Origin: a virus
Virus record (IMG/VR): IMGVR_UViG_3300032223_001267
Location: 1 to 23,764 of that record
Direction: 5' to 3' (one strand)
Length of the DNA: 23,764 bases
The translations under genes and the position numbers were made by a program. This document shows, in pieces, positions 6,971 through 15,054 of the stretch. The number at the start of each line of letters is the position of its first letter. The first letter of the stretch is position 1. The notes under the pieces are model-generated. The model saw only the letters and a list, made by a program, of their open reading frames with translations, made no database searches and was not told where the DNA came from.

Positions 6971-7314
6971 CCGACGAACAAATCAACGCGGCAATTGCGG
7001 AGGCGTGTGGGTGGGTAGATTGCAGAGTGATACAAAAGGCTACATTGGGAGGATGTAAACCTGTGGCATATGGCAGGCCCAATGAATACGGATATGATGT
7101 TGTGTGTCCGTCATTTGCGACTGATCTCAACGCGATGCATGAGGCGGAGAAGATGCTAAAAGGCTATGAACAGATTGCCACTTATGTCTGGCACCTAGAA
7201 AACAGAAGCGGCGACTGGATTACAGACCAAAACTTAATGGCAACACACACAACCGCTCGCGAACGCGCAGAAGCATTCTTGCGAACGCTGGGAAAGTGGG
7301 AAGAGGAAAAATGA
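6967..7314 (+). CDS. Phage ABA-sandwich-type protein, paralog 2
   Basis: This 115-aa protein starts at MTDEQINAAIAEACGW in an ATGA overlap. It shares INAAIAE-CGW, DLNAMHEAEK and TARERAEAFLR--KWE with the protein at 5729-6016, with an extra loop around residues 20-45 that contains several Gly, Cys and Tyr. DNA identity is also visible at both ends, so the pair arose by duplication or repeated acquisition. Biochemical role of the family is unknown. It is coupled to the VRR-NUC gene by another ATGA. Confidence 0.7.
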   Translation: MTDEQINAAIAEACGWVDCRVIQKATLGGCKPVAYGRPNEYGYDVVCPSFATDLNAMHEAEKMLKGYEQIATYVWHLENRSGDWITDQNLMATHTTARERAEAFLRTLGKWEEEK

Positions 7315-7736
7315 CCGAAGCCACAATCCAAAACAAAATCCGCCTTGCACTGGGCTCCCGTCCTGATGTGCGGTTATTTCGCAACCACGTCGGAGTGGTC
7401 AAAGACGAGCGGGGCCGTGTGCATTCTTTTGGACTTCGCAAAGGATCCGCCGACCTTATCGGTTGGGTGCGTATTTCGCACATTGCAGTTTTTCTCAGCG
7501 TAGAAATCAAAACGGCTACCGGGCGCGTCCGCCCAGAGCAGCAACAGTGGATGAATAACGTAAACCAATCGGGCGGGATAGCTTTCATCGCCCGAAATGA
7601 AATTGAAGCAGAAAAAACACTAAATGAATACATCGCCGCAAGACATCGCCTCCTCTCTGTATCAAATCGAATGGGAGACGCCGCAACTGGGCTGGCTCGA
7701 TTGTCCGGGGATGGCAGCACACACGGGGCGGAATAA
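7311..7736 (+). CDS. VRR-NUC domain nuclease
   Basis: The 141-aa protein starts at MTEATIQNKIRLAL in an ATGA overlap, after GAAGAGGAAAA. The VRR-NUC pattern is complete: an N-terminal helix with Glu3, LFRNHVGVV, GLRKGSADLIGW (Asp48), VFLSVEIKTATG (Glu65, Lys67) and RPEQQQWMNNV (Gln78), then GGIAFIARN. The family is a stand-alone PD-(D/E)XK nuclease that cuts branched DNA such as Holliday junctions (FAN1 and phage homologues). In this operon it may resolve replication or recombination intermediates. The last ~37 codons overlap the primase-helicase gene by 113 bases, an unusually long overlap here. Confidence 0.85.
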   Translation: MTEATIQNKIRLALGSRPDVRLFRNHVGVVKDERGRVHSFGLRKGSADLIGWVRISHIAVFLSVEIKTATGRVRPEQQQWMNNVNQSGGIAFIARNEIEAEKTLNEYIAARHRLLSVSNRMGDAATGLARLSGDGSTHGAE

Positions 7737-10083
7737 CCCCGCAGACTGCCGGATCACGCTGGACGACGGGCGACCGCCGACGATCCATTGTTTTCACGAT
7801 TCTTGCAAATCCGAGATTGCAAGCGCGAATAAGGCGCTTCGATCCGCAATCGGCAAGGCGCAGAAGGCCGCCGCTCCCATCCGCCATTCGGTTGTGATGA
7901 AGCCGACGGTGGCAAAGAAGCCGCTGCAATCTCAAGATGTTCCACCACCCATTAACGGCGGAATGGAAAGGCACCTTGCAGCCTGTTTTGCGCCTGATGA
8001 GCATGTCGGCCTAGTCGGGGCGGATTTGGATGGAGGAATCAAGAGCGCGGGCAAAACCGTGTTGCCTGCTCAAGTTGCTGAGCAAAATGAACGCGGGACG
8101 TTCATCCGGGTCAACCCGATGGTTCCGAATGGCGCAGGGAATAGTGATGTCGCAGCATACAGACACGTGCTGATCGAATCCGACGAAACCTCGAAGCCGC
8201 TGCAATGGGCGGCGATAAACGCCAGCGGGCTTCCCGTGTCGGTTGTTATTGATTCCGGGGGGAAATCCCTGCACGCATGGGTACGAGTTGACGCGGAAAA
8301 CGAATCCGAATATCGGGCACGCGGAAAAAAAGCCGCTGACGCCATGGATGCTTTCGAGGGAGTCAAGGTAGACCGCTCTTGCCTTAACCCGGCACGATTG
8401 GCGCGGCTCGCCGGATGTCAGCGGGGAGCATCGCGACAGGAACTCATCTCGCTCGGAATTGGCGCAGCGTGCTGGGAGGAGTGGGAGAAACCCGAACCCG
8501 TCGCCGATCCGAAAGACGACAAGCCATTTCTGATCCTTGGAAATCTAAACCGCACGTATTATTACCTAAGCCGTCGCACGGCGTCTCTAGTGGCCCTTAC
8601 AAGCGCGCAGCATACGCGAAATGCGCTGCTTGAGCTGGCTCCGTTGTCGTGGTGGGAAATGGAGATGGATAAAAAGGGGGATGTTCTCATTCAAATCGCC
8701 GTCGACTGGCTCATTCAGACGGCGGGCGGAATGGAATTTAGCCCAGGACACATTCGCGGACGCGGCGCGTGGCTCGACGAGGGGCGCGTGGTGTTTCATG
8801 CGGGAAACGCGCTTTTTGTGGACGGCACGCCGGGGGATTTGCTGGCGGTGCGCTCAAAATACGTTTATGCGCGCGCTGAACGGCTTGGAGTGGCTCCCGC
8901 TGAACCGTTGTCGAACGCCGAAGCAAATAAGCTCAGGACGCTGATGGGCTGCTTTCAATTCGTAAACCCGCTCGACTCGCTCTTCATGGCGGGTTGGCTT
9001 GTTACGTCGGCAATCTGCGGCGCGCTAGACTGGCGTCCCCACGTCTGGCTGACTGGCGCGGCGGGATCGGGGAAAACTACGATTCTCACCGAGGTCGTGG
9101 AACCGCTCCTTAGTGACATCGCGTTGCATCTTCAGGGCAACACCACCGAGGCCGGCATCCGGCAGGCGCTCGGGTGCGACGCGCGGCCCGTGATATTTGA
9201 TGAAGCCGAGGGTGAAGGCGAAAGCGGGCAGAAACGGATGGCCGAAGTGATTGCCTTGGCTCGCGCGGCATCTCGGGAATCGGGGGCGGTGATGCTGAAG
9301 GGTGGCGCGACCGGGCAAGCGATGTCGTACAGGATCCGCTCGTCATTTCTTTTTGCTTCAATCGCCGTTTCACTGGACAAACGCGCCGACCAAGGCCGAA
9401 TTACGGTGCTGGAACTCATCCCCGAGCACCTCCGCACGGTCGACCATTTTTCAGAAGCGAAGAAATTGATGGCCGAAACCGTAGATCGCCCAGAGTGGTG
9501 TGAACAGTGGCGCGCTCGGTGCATCTCGCTTGCGGCGGTTGTCGCTGCGAACGCCATCACGTTCAAGCAAGCCGCGCGGCACAAGCTAGACGAGGCCCGC
9601 AACGCGGATCAGGTCGGGGCACTCTTAGCGGGTGCTTACGCGCTGACATCTACGGACCGAATCACGCCAGAGATAGCATCGTCATGGGTAGACGCGCAGG
9701 ATTGGACGTTCGCCAGCGCAGACCGAGGCGAAACGGATGAACGCTCGCTTTTAAACCGACTTCTTGAATCGTGGCTTCAGGTCGACACGCTCGACGGACC
9801 GGGGCGCGCTCGCATTACGGTTGCGGAGGCGATCCGACAGTCACTTTCAGAAAACGACAGCCGCGCACGGTGGGCAGAGGAGGCTCTGGCTCGAATTGGT
9901 GTCAAGGTACGCGACGAACATGTGGACATCGCCATCAGTGGCATCGAACTAAAGCAGCGGTTTGGCGTCACTCGGTGGGTGGATCAGCTAAAGCGATTCC
10001 CCGGCGCCCAGCGGATGGACTCTCAAGTTCAGATTGGTGCGATGCGGAAACGCACTGTCCGCTTGCCAATGTCGCTTTTCTAG
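7624..10083 (+). CDS. Primase-helicase (AEP-type primase plus SF3/AAA+-like ATPase)
   Basis: An 819-aa replication protein. The N-terminus has zinc-binding spacing (Cys27, His33, Cys42, Cys56, His58, Cys61), which requires the start at 7624 even though it overlaps VRR-NUC by 113 bases. The middle carries archaeo-eukaryotic-primase features: LIESDE (185-188), DSGGKSLHAWV (His217) and VDRSCLNPARLARL, so it should synthesise primers. The C-terminal half has Walker A TGAAGSGKT (477-485) and Walker B VIFDEAEG (Asp526, Glu527), followed by a sensor-like SSFLFASIAV. This joins primase and replicative helicase in one chain, as in plasmid and phage Prim-Pol proteins. A terminator follows about 60 bases after the stop. 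Confidence 0.8.
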   Translation: MNTSPQDIASSLYQIEWETPQLGWLDCPGMAAHTGRNNPADCRITLDDGRPPTIHCFHDSCKSEIASANKALRSAIGKAQKAAAPIRHSVVMKPTVAKKPLQSQDVPPPINGGMERHLAACFAPDEHVGLVGADLDGGIKSAGKTVLPAQVAEQNERGTFIRVNPMVPNGAGNSDVAAYRHVLIESDETSKPLQWAAINASGLPVSVVIDSGGKSLHAWVRVDAENESEYRARGKKAADAMDAFEGVKVDRSCLNPARLARLAGCQRGASRQELISLGIGAACWEEWEKPEPVADPKDDKPFLILGNLNRTYYYLSRRTASLVALTSAQHTRNALLELAPLSWWEMEMDKKGDVLIQIAVDWLIQTAGGMEFSPGHIRGRGAWLDEGRVVFHAGNALFVDGTPGDLLAVRSKYVYARAERLGVAPAEPLSNAEANKLRTLMGCFQFVNPLDSLFMAGWLVTSAICGALDWRPHVWLTGAAGSGKTTILTEVVEPLLSDIALHLQGNTTEAGIRQALGCDARPVIFDEAEGEGESGQKRMAEVIALARAASRESGAVMLKGGATGQAMSYRIRSSFLFASIAVSLDKRADQGRITVLELIPEHLRTVDHFSEAKKLMAETVDRPEWCEQWRARCISLAAVVAANAITFKQAARHKLDEARNADQVGALLAGAYALTSTDRITPEIASSWVDAQDWTFASADRGETDERSLLNRLLESWLQVDTLDGPGRARITVAEAIRQSLSENDSRARWAEEALARIGVKVRDEHVDIAISGIELKQRFGVTRWVDQLKRFPGAQRMDSQVQIGAMRKRTVRLPMSLF

Positions 10084-10144
10084 GTATGTTTTCCCGCCAA
10101 CACCAAAACATCCGGGCGGACGTTGTGGTGCACGGTGCATACAG

Positions 10145-10178
10145 ACCCGGCCCGTCGTGTGACGGTGTCCGGGTTTTT
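10145..10178 (+). terminator. Intrinsic terminator after the replication module
   Basis: The hairpin has outer arms ACCCGG (10145-10150) and CCGGGT (10169-10174), an inner stem CCGTC/GACGG and a GTGT loop, followed by TTTTT. It closes the early/replication transcript before the control region. Confidence 0.75.
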
Positions 10179-10228
10179 CCGTGTAATACTCAAAAACTCA
10201 ACTCACCTCCGGTGGGAGATAGAGCCCT

Positions 10229-10267
<39 letters not shown>

Positions 10268-10293
10268 TATATATATTTATATGAGTATATGAG

Positions 10294-10299
10294 TATAAT
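10294..10299 (+). promoter_or_regulatory. Candidate promoter -10 box (TATAAT)
   Basis: A perfect TATAAT lies about 50 bases before the first late-module gene. No good -35 is present 17 bases upstream (ATATAT-like only), so activator help is plausible. It overlaps the end of a TGAGTAT copy, a typical place for an operator. Confidence 0.4.
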
Positions 10300-10351
10300 A
10301 TATAGGATCCCTCTGTAAAACGGCCAAAATCGCGGTGAGTATTGACTGAGT

Positions 10352-10585
10352 ATGAGTGAGCATTCTGAGTATCGGTTCCTTGTGGCTCCCGCGTGCGGGG
10401 GCTGGGTGGCGCTTCTCCACGCTGAATGCACAGAGGAAGCGGGGATTCTGAGCTGGCAACTGATGGCGAACTGCACCTGCGACCTGAAAAGCGCGCGCTA
10501 CGTGGGGAAGCATCGTCTGGCTGACTGTGATCTTTTGGGCTGGACATTTACCACGCGCGGGTGTCATTCAAAGAGCGATGGATGA
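10352..10585 (+). CDS. Hypothetical 77-aa Cys-rich protein
   Basis: The protein starts at MSEHSEYRFLVAPACGGW; the ATG lies within a TGAGTAT repeat region. Six Cys are present (residue 15, then ECTEE, ANCTCD, ADCDL, RGCHS), possibly metal-binding, but spacing fits no family I know. The stop overlaps the start of the HTH gene by 8 bases, which supports coding. No Shine-Dalgarno is visible. Moderate doubt remains. Confidence 0.45.
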   Translation: MSEHSEYRFLVAPACGGWVALLHAECTEEAGILSWQLMANCTCDLKSARYVGKHRLADCDLLGWTFTTRGCHSKSDG

Positions 10586-10943
10586 CGCAATCGACGAGTT
10601 GAGAGATTTAGGGCTCTCTGTGACAATGGCAGAAGACGTTCTCGAATGGCATGAAGAGCGCCTATTGGAGGAACGTGAAGCATTAGGAGGGCAGGTCGTG
10701 GTGAGGCTGATGGGATTCATTCTTGGCAAGCCGGGGTCGTCTCGCGTGCGGGACACGCGGCTTCGTGCGCTAGGGATAGCGTTTGCGGCTGGGCTTAATG
10801 AGATCGCAGGCTCTGGCTCGCTTACGCAGGCTGCCGAAAAAGAGGGGTGCAGCCCCAAGGCGCTGTCTTTAGTCTCGGCGGAGGCTGGAGAGGCTCTGGC
10901 GCTCCCGCTAGGCCCCAATAGACGCAGGGGAGGCCCCCGGTAA
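10578..10943 (+). CDS. HTH protein at the head of the late module
   Basis: This 121-aa protein starts at MDDAIDELRDLGL (10578). Frame upstream to 10527 overlaps the previous gene and is not needed. The N-terminal ~50 residues are acidic and helical (EDVLEWHEERLLEEREAL). Residues ~85-110 (LTQAAEKEGCSPKALSLVSAEAGEAL) fit a helix-turn-helix. Its place between control region and packaging genes suggests a late regulator or an additional packaging protein. No specific family is recognised. Confidence 0.55.
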   Translation: MDDAIDELRDLGLSVTMAEDVLEWHEERLLEEREALGGQVVVRLMGFILGKPGSSRVRDTRLRALGIAFAAGLNEIAGSGSLTQAAEKEGCSPKALSLVSAEAGEALALPLGPNRRRGGPR

Positions 10944-10999
10944 GGAATCTTTTTGGCCCGAACGGCGGCCGCAGTGAAGGGCTCTCCTTTAAGAATTTT

Positions 11000-11809
11000 A
11001 TGAGTAAATCAAAAAACCACACTTACCAAATTGAACAGGTAGACATTCAGAAACTGATTCCCTACGCGAACAACGCAAAACTACATTCTGAAAAACAGGT
11101 TTCTCAAATCGCTTCATCTATCCGGGAGTTCGGCTTTAACAACCCGGTGCTGATTGATTCAGAAAATGGAATCATCGCCGGGCATGGCCGGGTTCTTGCA
11201 GCCCGGAAACTTGACCTCGAACAAGTGCCGTGCATTCGCCTTGTTCACTTAACTGACAATCAACGCAAGGCATACATCCTTGCAGACAACCGACTTGCGG
11301 AAACGGGCGGAGGCTGGGATGAGGAAATATTGAAACTTGAAATCAAGGCAATCGAGTGGTCTGATTTAGAGGAGATTGGCATTGATGATTTTGAATTTTC
11401 AGAAATAGAGTTTGGAGAATCCGAAGAGAGTTCAGAAAAAACAAACAACCCTTATACAGCAAAAATTGAAACCCCGGTTTATCAAGTCACAGGAGAAACC
11501 CCGGACGTTTCGGATTTGATGAATCTCGAAAAATACAATGTTTTGCTTCAAGCGATTAGCAAATCTGCTGTTAGTAGCCAGCAAAAAGAATTTTTGAAAT
11601 TTGCTGCTGCTAGGCATATTGTTTTCAATTATCAACAGATTGCCGAATTTTACGCACACGCTGACAAAGAGCTTCAGCAACTGATGGAGGACTCAGCTCT
11701 TGTTATTGTGGATTTTAACAAGGCTATTGAAAAAGGCTTCGTGAAACTGACAGACTCAATCGCAGAGCAGTTTGGCGTTGATTTCCCAACGGAAGAAGAT
11801 GATGAATAA
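11000..11809 (+). CDS. ParB-like protein with a separate C-terminal phage domain
   Basis: The 269-aa protein has an N-terminal ParB/sulfiredoxin-type domain (about 10-125): IQKLIPYANNAKLHSEKQV, then IIAGHGRVLAARKL with the GHGR motif at 61-64, and LTDNQRKAYILADNRLAE. After an acidic linker (140-165) a second domain begins near 175; its RHIVFNYQQIAEFYAHADKE and SALVIVDFNKAIEKGFVKL are, as I recall, a conserved phage region. ParB-like domains bind DNA and hydrolyse CTP, or act as nucleases; phage relatives are linked to DNA modification and packaging regions. The gene is AT-rich and overlaps the glycosyltransferase gene by 8 bases. Confidence 0.75.
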   Translation: MSKSKNHTYQIEQVDIQKLIPYANNAKLHSEKQVSQIASSIREFGFNNPVLIDSENGIIAGHGRVLAARKLDLEQVPCIRLVHLTDNQRKAYILADNRLAETGGGWDEEILKLEIKAIEWSDLEEIGIDDFEFSEIEFGESEESSEKTNNPYTAKIETPVYQVTGETPDVSDLMNLEKYNVLLQAISKSAVSSQQKEFLKFAAARHIVFNYQQIAEFYAHADKELQQLMEDSALVIVDFNKAIEKGFVKLTDSIAEQFGVDFPTEEDDE

Positions 11810-12656
11810 TTTTTGCGTATTCATTTTGTCTCACGGCCGAGCAGACAATGTAGTCACATATCAAACATTGCGAAACCGAGGTTATACGGGACGCATTGTT
11901 GTGATTATTGACAATGAAGACAAACAGGCAGCGAAATACAAAAACAAATACGGAGACGAAGTTTATGTTTTTGATAAAGCTGCAATTGCAAAAACAGTAG
12001 ATAACGGCGACAATTTCAATAATTTGCGAACAACCACTCATGTTCGTAATGCAATTTTTGAAACTGCAAAACAAATGGGGATAGAATCCTTTGTGATGCT
12101 GGATGACGACTATGTGGATTTTCGATACAAATTTTCAAGCGACCACAAATACGGGGATTTTTTGGTCAAAAAAAATCTCGACCGCATTTTTCAGTTTACT
12201 GTCAATTATTTGAAATCATGTGAAAAATTGAGTTGTATAGCATATTCGCAAGGAGGTGATTTTATGGGTGGCGCAAATGGAATTTATGCAAAAAAAATTC
12301 GCACAAAGAGAAAAATCATGAACAGTTTTTTCTGTCTGACTGACAGGCCGTTCAAATTCATTTCGAGACTAAACGAAGACGTCAATACGTATCTTTCCTT
12401 AGGAGCACGTGGTGTGTTGTTTTTGACAATCAATCAGTTTGCTTTGAATCAAAAACAAACCCAAACAAATAAAGGTGGAATGTCGGACGCATACCTTGAA
12501 GGAGGCACTTATATGAAATCATTTTACTCTGTGATGTATGCACCAAGCTGTACACGAGTTATGACAATTGGTGCCGTGCATCCTCGATTGCATCACAAAA
12601 TCAATTGGAAATACGCAGCACCTTATGTGGTGTCTGAAAATGTGAAAAAGAAATGA
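11802..12656 (+). CDS. Predicted TET-associated-type (DNA) glycosyltransferase
   Basis: The 284-aa protein has the signature of a GT-A-fold glycosyltransferase: VFILSHGRADN (SHGR 10-13), RIVVIIDNEDKQAAKY near 31, TTHVRNAIFETAKQMG near 78 and FVMLDDDYVDF with Asp101-103 as metal-binding DxD. This pattern matches TAGT proteins, found in phages beside TET/JBP dioxygenases and thought to glycosylate hydroxylated bases. ATGs at 11799 and 11802 are adjacent; I use the second, 8 bases after GGA. The gene is AT-rich (19 G/C of 60 in 11941-12000). No base hydroxylase is in this window. An alternative substrate, such as a protein or surface glycan, is possible. Confidence 0.65.
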   Translation: MNNFCVFILSHGRADNVVTYQTLRNRGYTGRIVVIIDNEDKQAAKYKNKYGDEVYVFDKAAIAKTVDNGDNFNNLRTTTHVRNAIFETAKQMGIESFVMLDDDYVDFRYKFSSDHKYGDFLVKKNLDRIFQFTVNYLKSCEKLSCIAYSQGGDFMGGANGIYAKKIRTKRKIMNSFFCLTDRPFKFISRLNEDVNTYLSLGARGVLFLTINQFALNQKQTQTNKGGMSDAYLEGGTYMKSFYSVMYAPSCTRVMTIGAVHPRLHHKINWKYAAPYVVSENVKKK

Positions 12657-13219
12657 GTCTTGTCGATAAAGCGACCAAGAAACAGGTCAAAAACATTCTC
12701 GCAAAGCTCAACGCTGGAAAGACAATCACGCGCCGGGAGCAGGCGCAGATTGAAGCCTACGAGCGCGGGCAGGCTGTGCCAAAAACGACTAGGGAATGGG
12801 CGGCGCATTACAAGGTGTCTCACGTCACAATCATCAACTGGGGGAAGGCAGACGCGCCACTGAATGGAACTGTCGAGGAAATGGACACATGGAGAGCGTC
12901 GAAAGAGAAACAGGAGCCAACAAAATATTCGGATGCGAAACTTCAGAAAACGCTCCTCGAATGTAAGAAAATCGGGCTGGTGGTTGCCCAGCTTGAGGGA
13001 GAACTGATTTCGCGGGCGGCAGTGCGCGAAGCGTGCACAACAATTTCGGCAACACTGGCGGCAGAATTTCAAAACCTTGTTAGTGATTGCGTTTCGATTC
13101 TGGATGGGCTGCAAGGCGCGCAGATTCGGGAGAAGCTGGAACCCCGCGTGAACCTACTAATTGAAAGGACCAATGAACGACTCGCCAACATTAAATCCGG
13201 CATTCGAGGGATGGATTGA
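12653..13219 (+). CDS. Small terminase subunit (Nu1-like)
   Basis: The 188-aa protein starts in an ATGA overlap with the glycosyltransferase. N-terminal residues ~45-70 (TTREWAAHYKVSHVTIINWGK) are an HTH typical of small terminases. The middle is charged, and the C-terminal half (ISRAAVREACTTISATLAAEF, then long helices to the end) resembles Nu1-type phage proteins. It should bind the packaging site and recruit the large terminase, which overlaps it by 47 bases. Confidence 0.75.
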   Translation: MSLVDKATKKQVKNILAKLNAGKTITRREQAQIEAYERGQAVPKTTREWAAHYKVSHVTIINWGKADAPLNGTVEEMDTWRASKEKQEPTKYSDAKLQKTLLECKKIGLVVAQLEGELISRAAVREACTTISATLAAEFQNLVSDCVSILDGLQGAQIREKLEPRVNLLIERTNERLANIKSGIRGMD

Positions 13220-14960
13220 GGGGTTTAAAGGAACCTTCAGTGGCGACCCGCTCGACTGGATGGCGGCGAATGTTCGGCTGCCTCATTCGGCGCGCAGTTC
13301 GGAATTTGACCCCGGCATGGCGCCGTGGTTGAACGACATCATCCGGGCGGTGACAAACGACAGGATCCGGCAAATCATCGTGCGGATGCCCACAGGCGCC
13401 GGAAAGACAACGTTTCTGGAACTCATCTGCCCATACATCGTCGCGAATCAGCCTGGGCCGATGCTTTTGGTGGAGCAAACTGATGACACCAGCAAAGATT
13501 GGGCAGAGTCTCGACTCATGCCAGTATTTGAAGCGTGCGAACCTGTGGCGCGCCTATTCCCCGAGGACCGGCACCAGAAACGCAAGAGCGCTATTCTTTT
13601 TCCACACATGGCACTCTTCATGTCCGGTGCCAATATGAGCGGGGCTCAAGGCAAGTCGATGCGGTATGTTTACTGCGATGAAGCTTGGCAATTCAAGGCG
13701 GGTATCTTGGGTGAGCTGCAAAAGCGGCTTCACGACCGGGTGAACCGGAAGTTTATTGTGTGCTCGCAGGGCTGGGATAGCTCACATGATACCGAGGAGC
13801 TCTGGCGAATGGGGACAACGCATGAGTGGGGTCATGAATGCATCGCGTGCGGCGCCTGGGGGAAATGGTCCTGGCTCAATGTCAAATACGCCGAACCAGA
13901 GGAAGGCAAGGAATGGAACTGGCAGGAACTCCGCGACTCTGTCCGGCATGAATGCGAATGTGGACACGTCACGCCGAACACAACCGCAGGCCGTCGGGCG
14001 ATGGCGGCGCGCTCTAGCTATCGGGCGGAGGTTGGCGAGAACGCAGTTGAGGGCAACGTGAATTTCACCCTTCCAGCGTGGGCAGTCTGGTGGATTGATT
14101 GGGCAGACTTAGCCGTTGAGTGGGTGAAAGCAAATGAGGCGAAGCGGAAAGGGAACATTGAACCGCTGAAGCAATTTAAACAGAAACGCGGGGCGCAGGT
14201 CTGGACGCTCGAAGAAGACCGCCCCGTGGTGAACCTACTCGCGGCGGATTACTCGCGCGCGGATTACGCCGACGGGCAGAAGATCGATGGGGAAGTGATT
14301 CGGTTTCTTACGGTGGACGTGCAGCAGGATCATTATTGGGCGTGCGTCCGAGCATGGCGAGCGGATGGGACGTCGATGCTCGTCTGGTATGGGAAGATTC
14401 TGACCAAGGACGGCATTGTGGATTTGCAAAAGCGGATGGGTGTCAGAGAAAACATGGTTTTTGTCGACTCCGGTTACGAAACCCCGGCAGTTTACGAAAT
14501 GTGTGCAGTGGGGGCAAAGTACAACGAGCAGGGCTGGCTCTGGAACTCGGGGTGGACGGCGCTGAAGGGCGCGAAGCAGGAACGGTTTTCCCACATCCCG
14601 CCGAATGGAAAGAAAGTGGAAAAGTTCTTCAGCCCCCCGGTAAAGGTGCTCGCGGGATCCGGCAAGCATTGTCGACTGATTCATTGGAGCAATTTGATCG
14701 CAAAAGATAAACTCTCGCACCTGCGCGCGGCGGGTCCGGATGTCTGGGCGTTTCCCTCGGATGTCGGAGAGCAGTACATGGCGCAGATCGTCAGCGAAGT
14801 GAAGCGCGACGTGATTGATCCGCAGACTAAAGCGATCACGCAACGGTACGTCGCCATAAACCGAAACAACCACGCATGGGATTGTGAGTGTATGCAAATT
14901 GTCGCAGCGGCCATCACGCACATCTTGAAAGGTGTTGCCAACGATGAATCGCCTGTGTAG
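13173..14960 (+). CDS. terL: Large terminase subunit (GpA family)
   Basis: The 595-aa packaging motor has Walker A MPTGAGKT (72-79) and Walker B RYVYCDEA (163-171) in the ATPase. A four-Cys zinc site (Cys223, 226, 261, 263) lies between the domains. The nuclease domain has LTVDVQQDH (Asp382), FVDSGYE (Asp432) and NNHAWDCE near 575. The order and the SGAQGKSMRYVYCDEA region place it in the lambda GpA family rather than Terminase_1/3/6. The start at 13173 follows AAAGGA; the four residues upstream are not needed. GpA enzymes pump DNA into the procapsid and cut concatemers, usually at cos sites. Confidence 0.93.
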   Translation: MNDSPTLNPAFEGWIEGFKGTFSGDPLDWMAANVRLPHSARSSEFDPGMAPWLNDIIRAVTNDRIRQIIVRMPTGAGKTTFLELICPYIVANQPGPMLLVEQTDDTSKDWAESRLMPVFEACEPVARLFPEDRHQKRKSAILFPHMALFMSGANMSGAQGKSMRYVYCDEAWQFKAGILGELQKRLHDRVNRKFIVCSQGWDSSHDTEELWRMGTTHEWGHECIACGAWGKWSWLNVKYAEPEEGKEWNWQELRDSVRHECECGHVTPNTTAGRRAMAARSSYRAEVGENAVEGNVNFTLPAWAVWWIDWADLAVEWVKANEAKRKGNIEPLKQFKQKRGAQVWTLEEDRPVVNLLAADYSRADYADGQKIDGEVIRFLTVDVQQDHYWACVRAWRADGTSMLVWYGKILTKDGIVDLQKRMGVRENMVFVDSGYETPAVYEMCAVGAKYNEQGWLWNSGWTALKGAKQERFSHIPPNGKKVEKFFSPPVKVLAGSGKHCRLIHWSNLIAKDKLSHLRAAGPDVWAFPSDVGEQYMAQIVSEVKRDVIDPQTKAITQRYVAINRNNHAWDCECMQIVAAAITHILKGVANDESPV

Positions 14961-14992
14961 GTTTGATTCGCGGTTTTAATGGAACATACCTT

Positions 14993-15029
14993 AACGCCTC
15001 TCGCTCGGGATTACCTGAGGGGAGGCGTT
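14993..15029 (+). other. Stem-loop before the gpW-like gene (composite element, copy 1)
   Basis: Perfect 8-bp arms AACGCCTC (14993-15000) and GAGGCGTT (15022-15029) enclose a second stem, CTCGGG/CCTGAG with loop ATTA. There is no T-run, so termination is doubtful. One base later comes TTGCTTCACG (15031-15040), then 14 bases and the ATG at 15055. The same layout recurs at 17652-17714. Confidence 0.65.
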
Positions 15030-15054
15030 ATTGCTTCACGGGCGGCCTAATAAC

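Noticed and set aside
10966-10973. GCGGCCGC palindrome before the ParB-like gene, considered as a regulatory site
   Set aside because: A single 8-base palindrome in GC-rich DNA with no T-run or repeats; no support.
14235-14921. Long minus-strand open frame of 228 aa inside the large terminase gene
   Set aside because: It is antisense to a clear GpA terminase with intact motifs, has an atypical composition (many R, H, P), and no ribosome site or domain.
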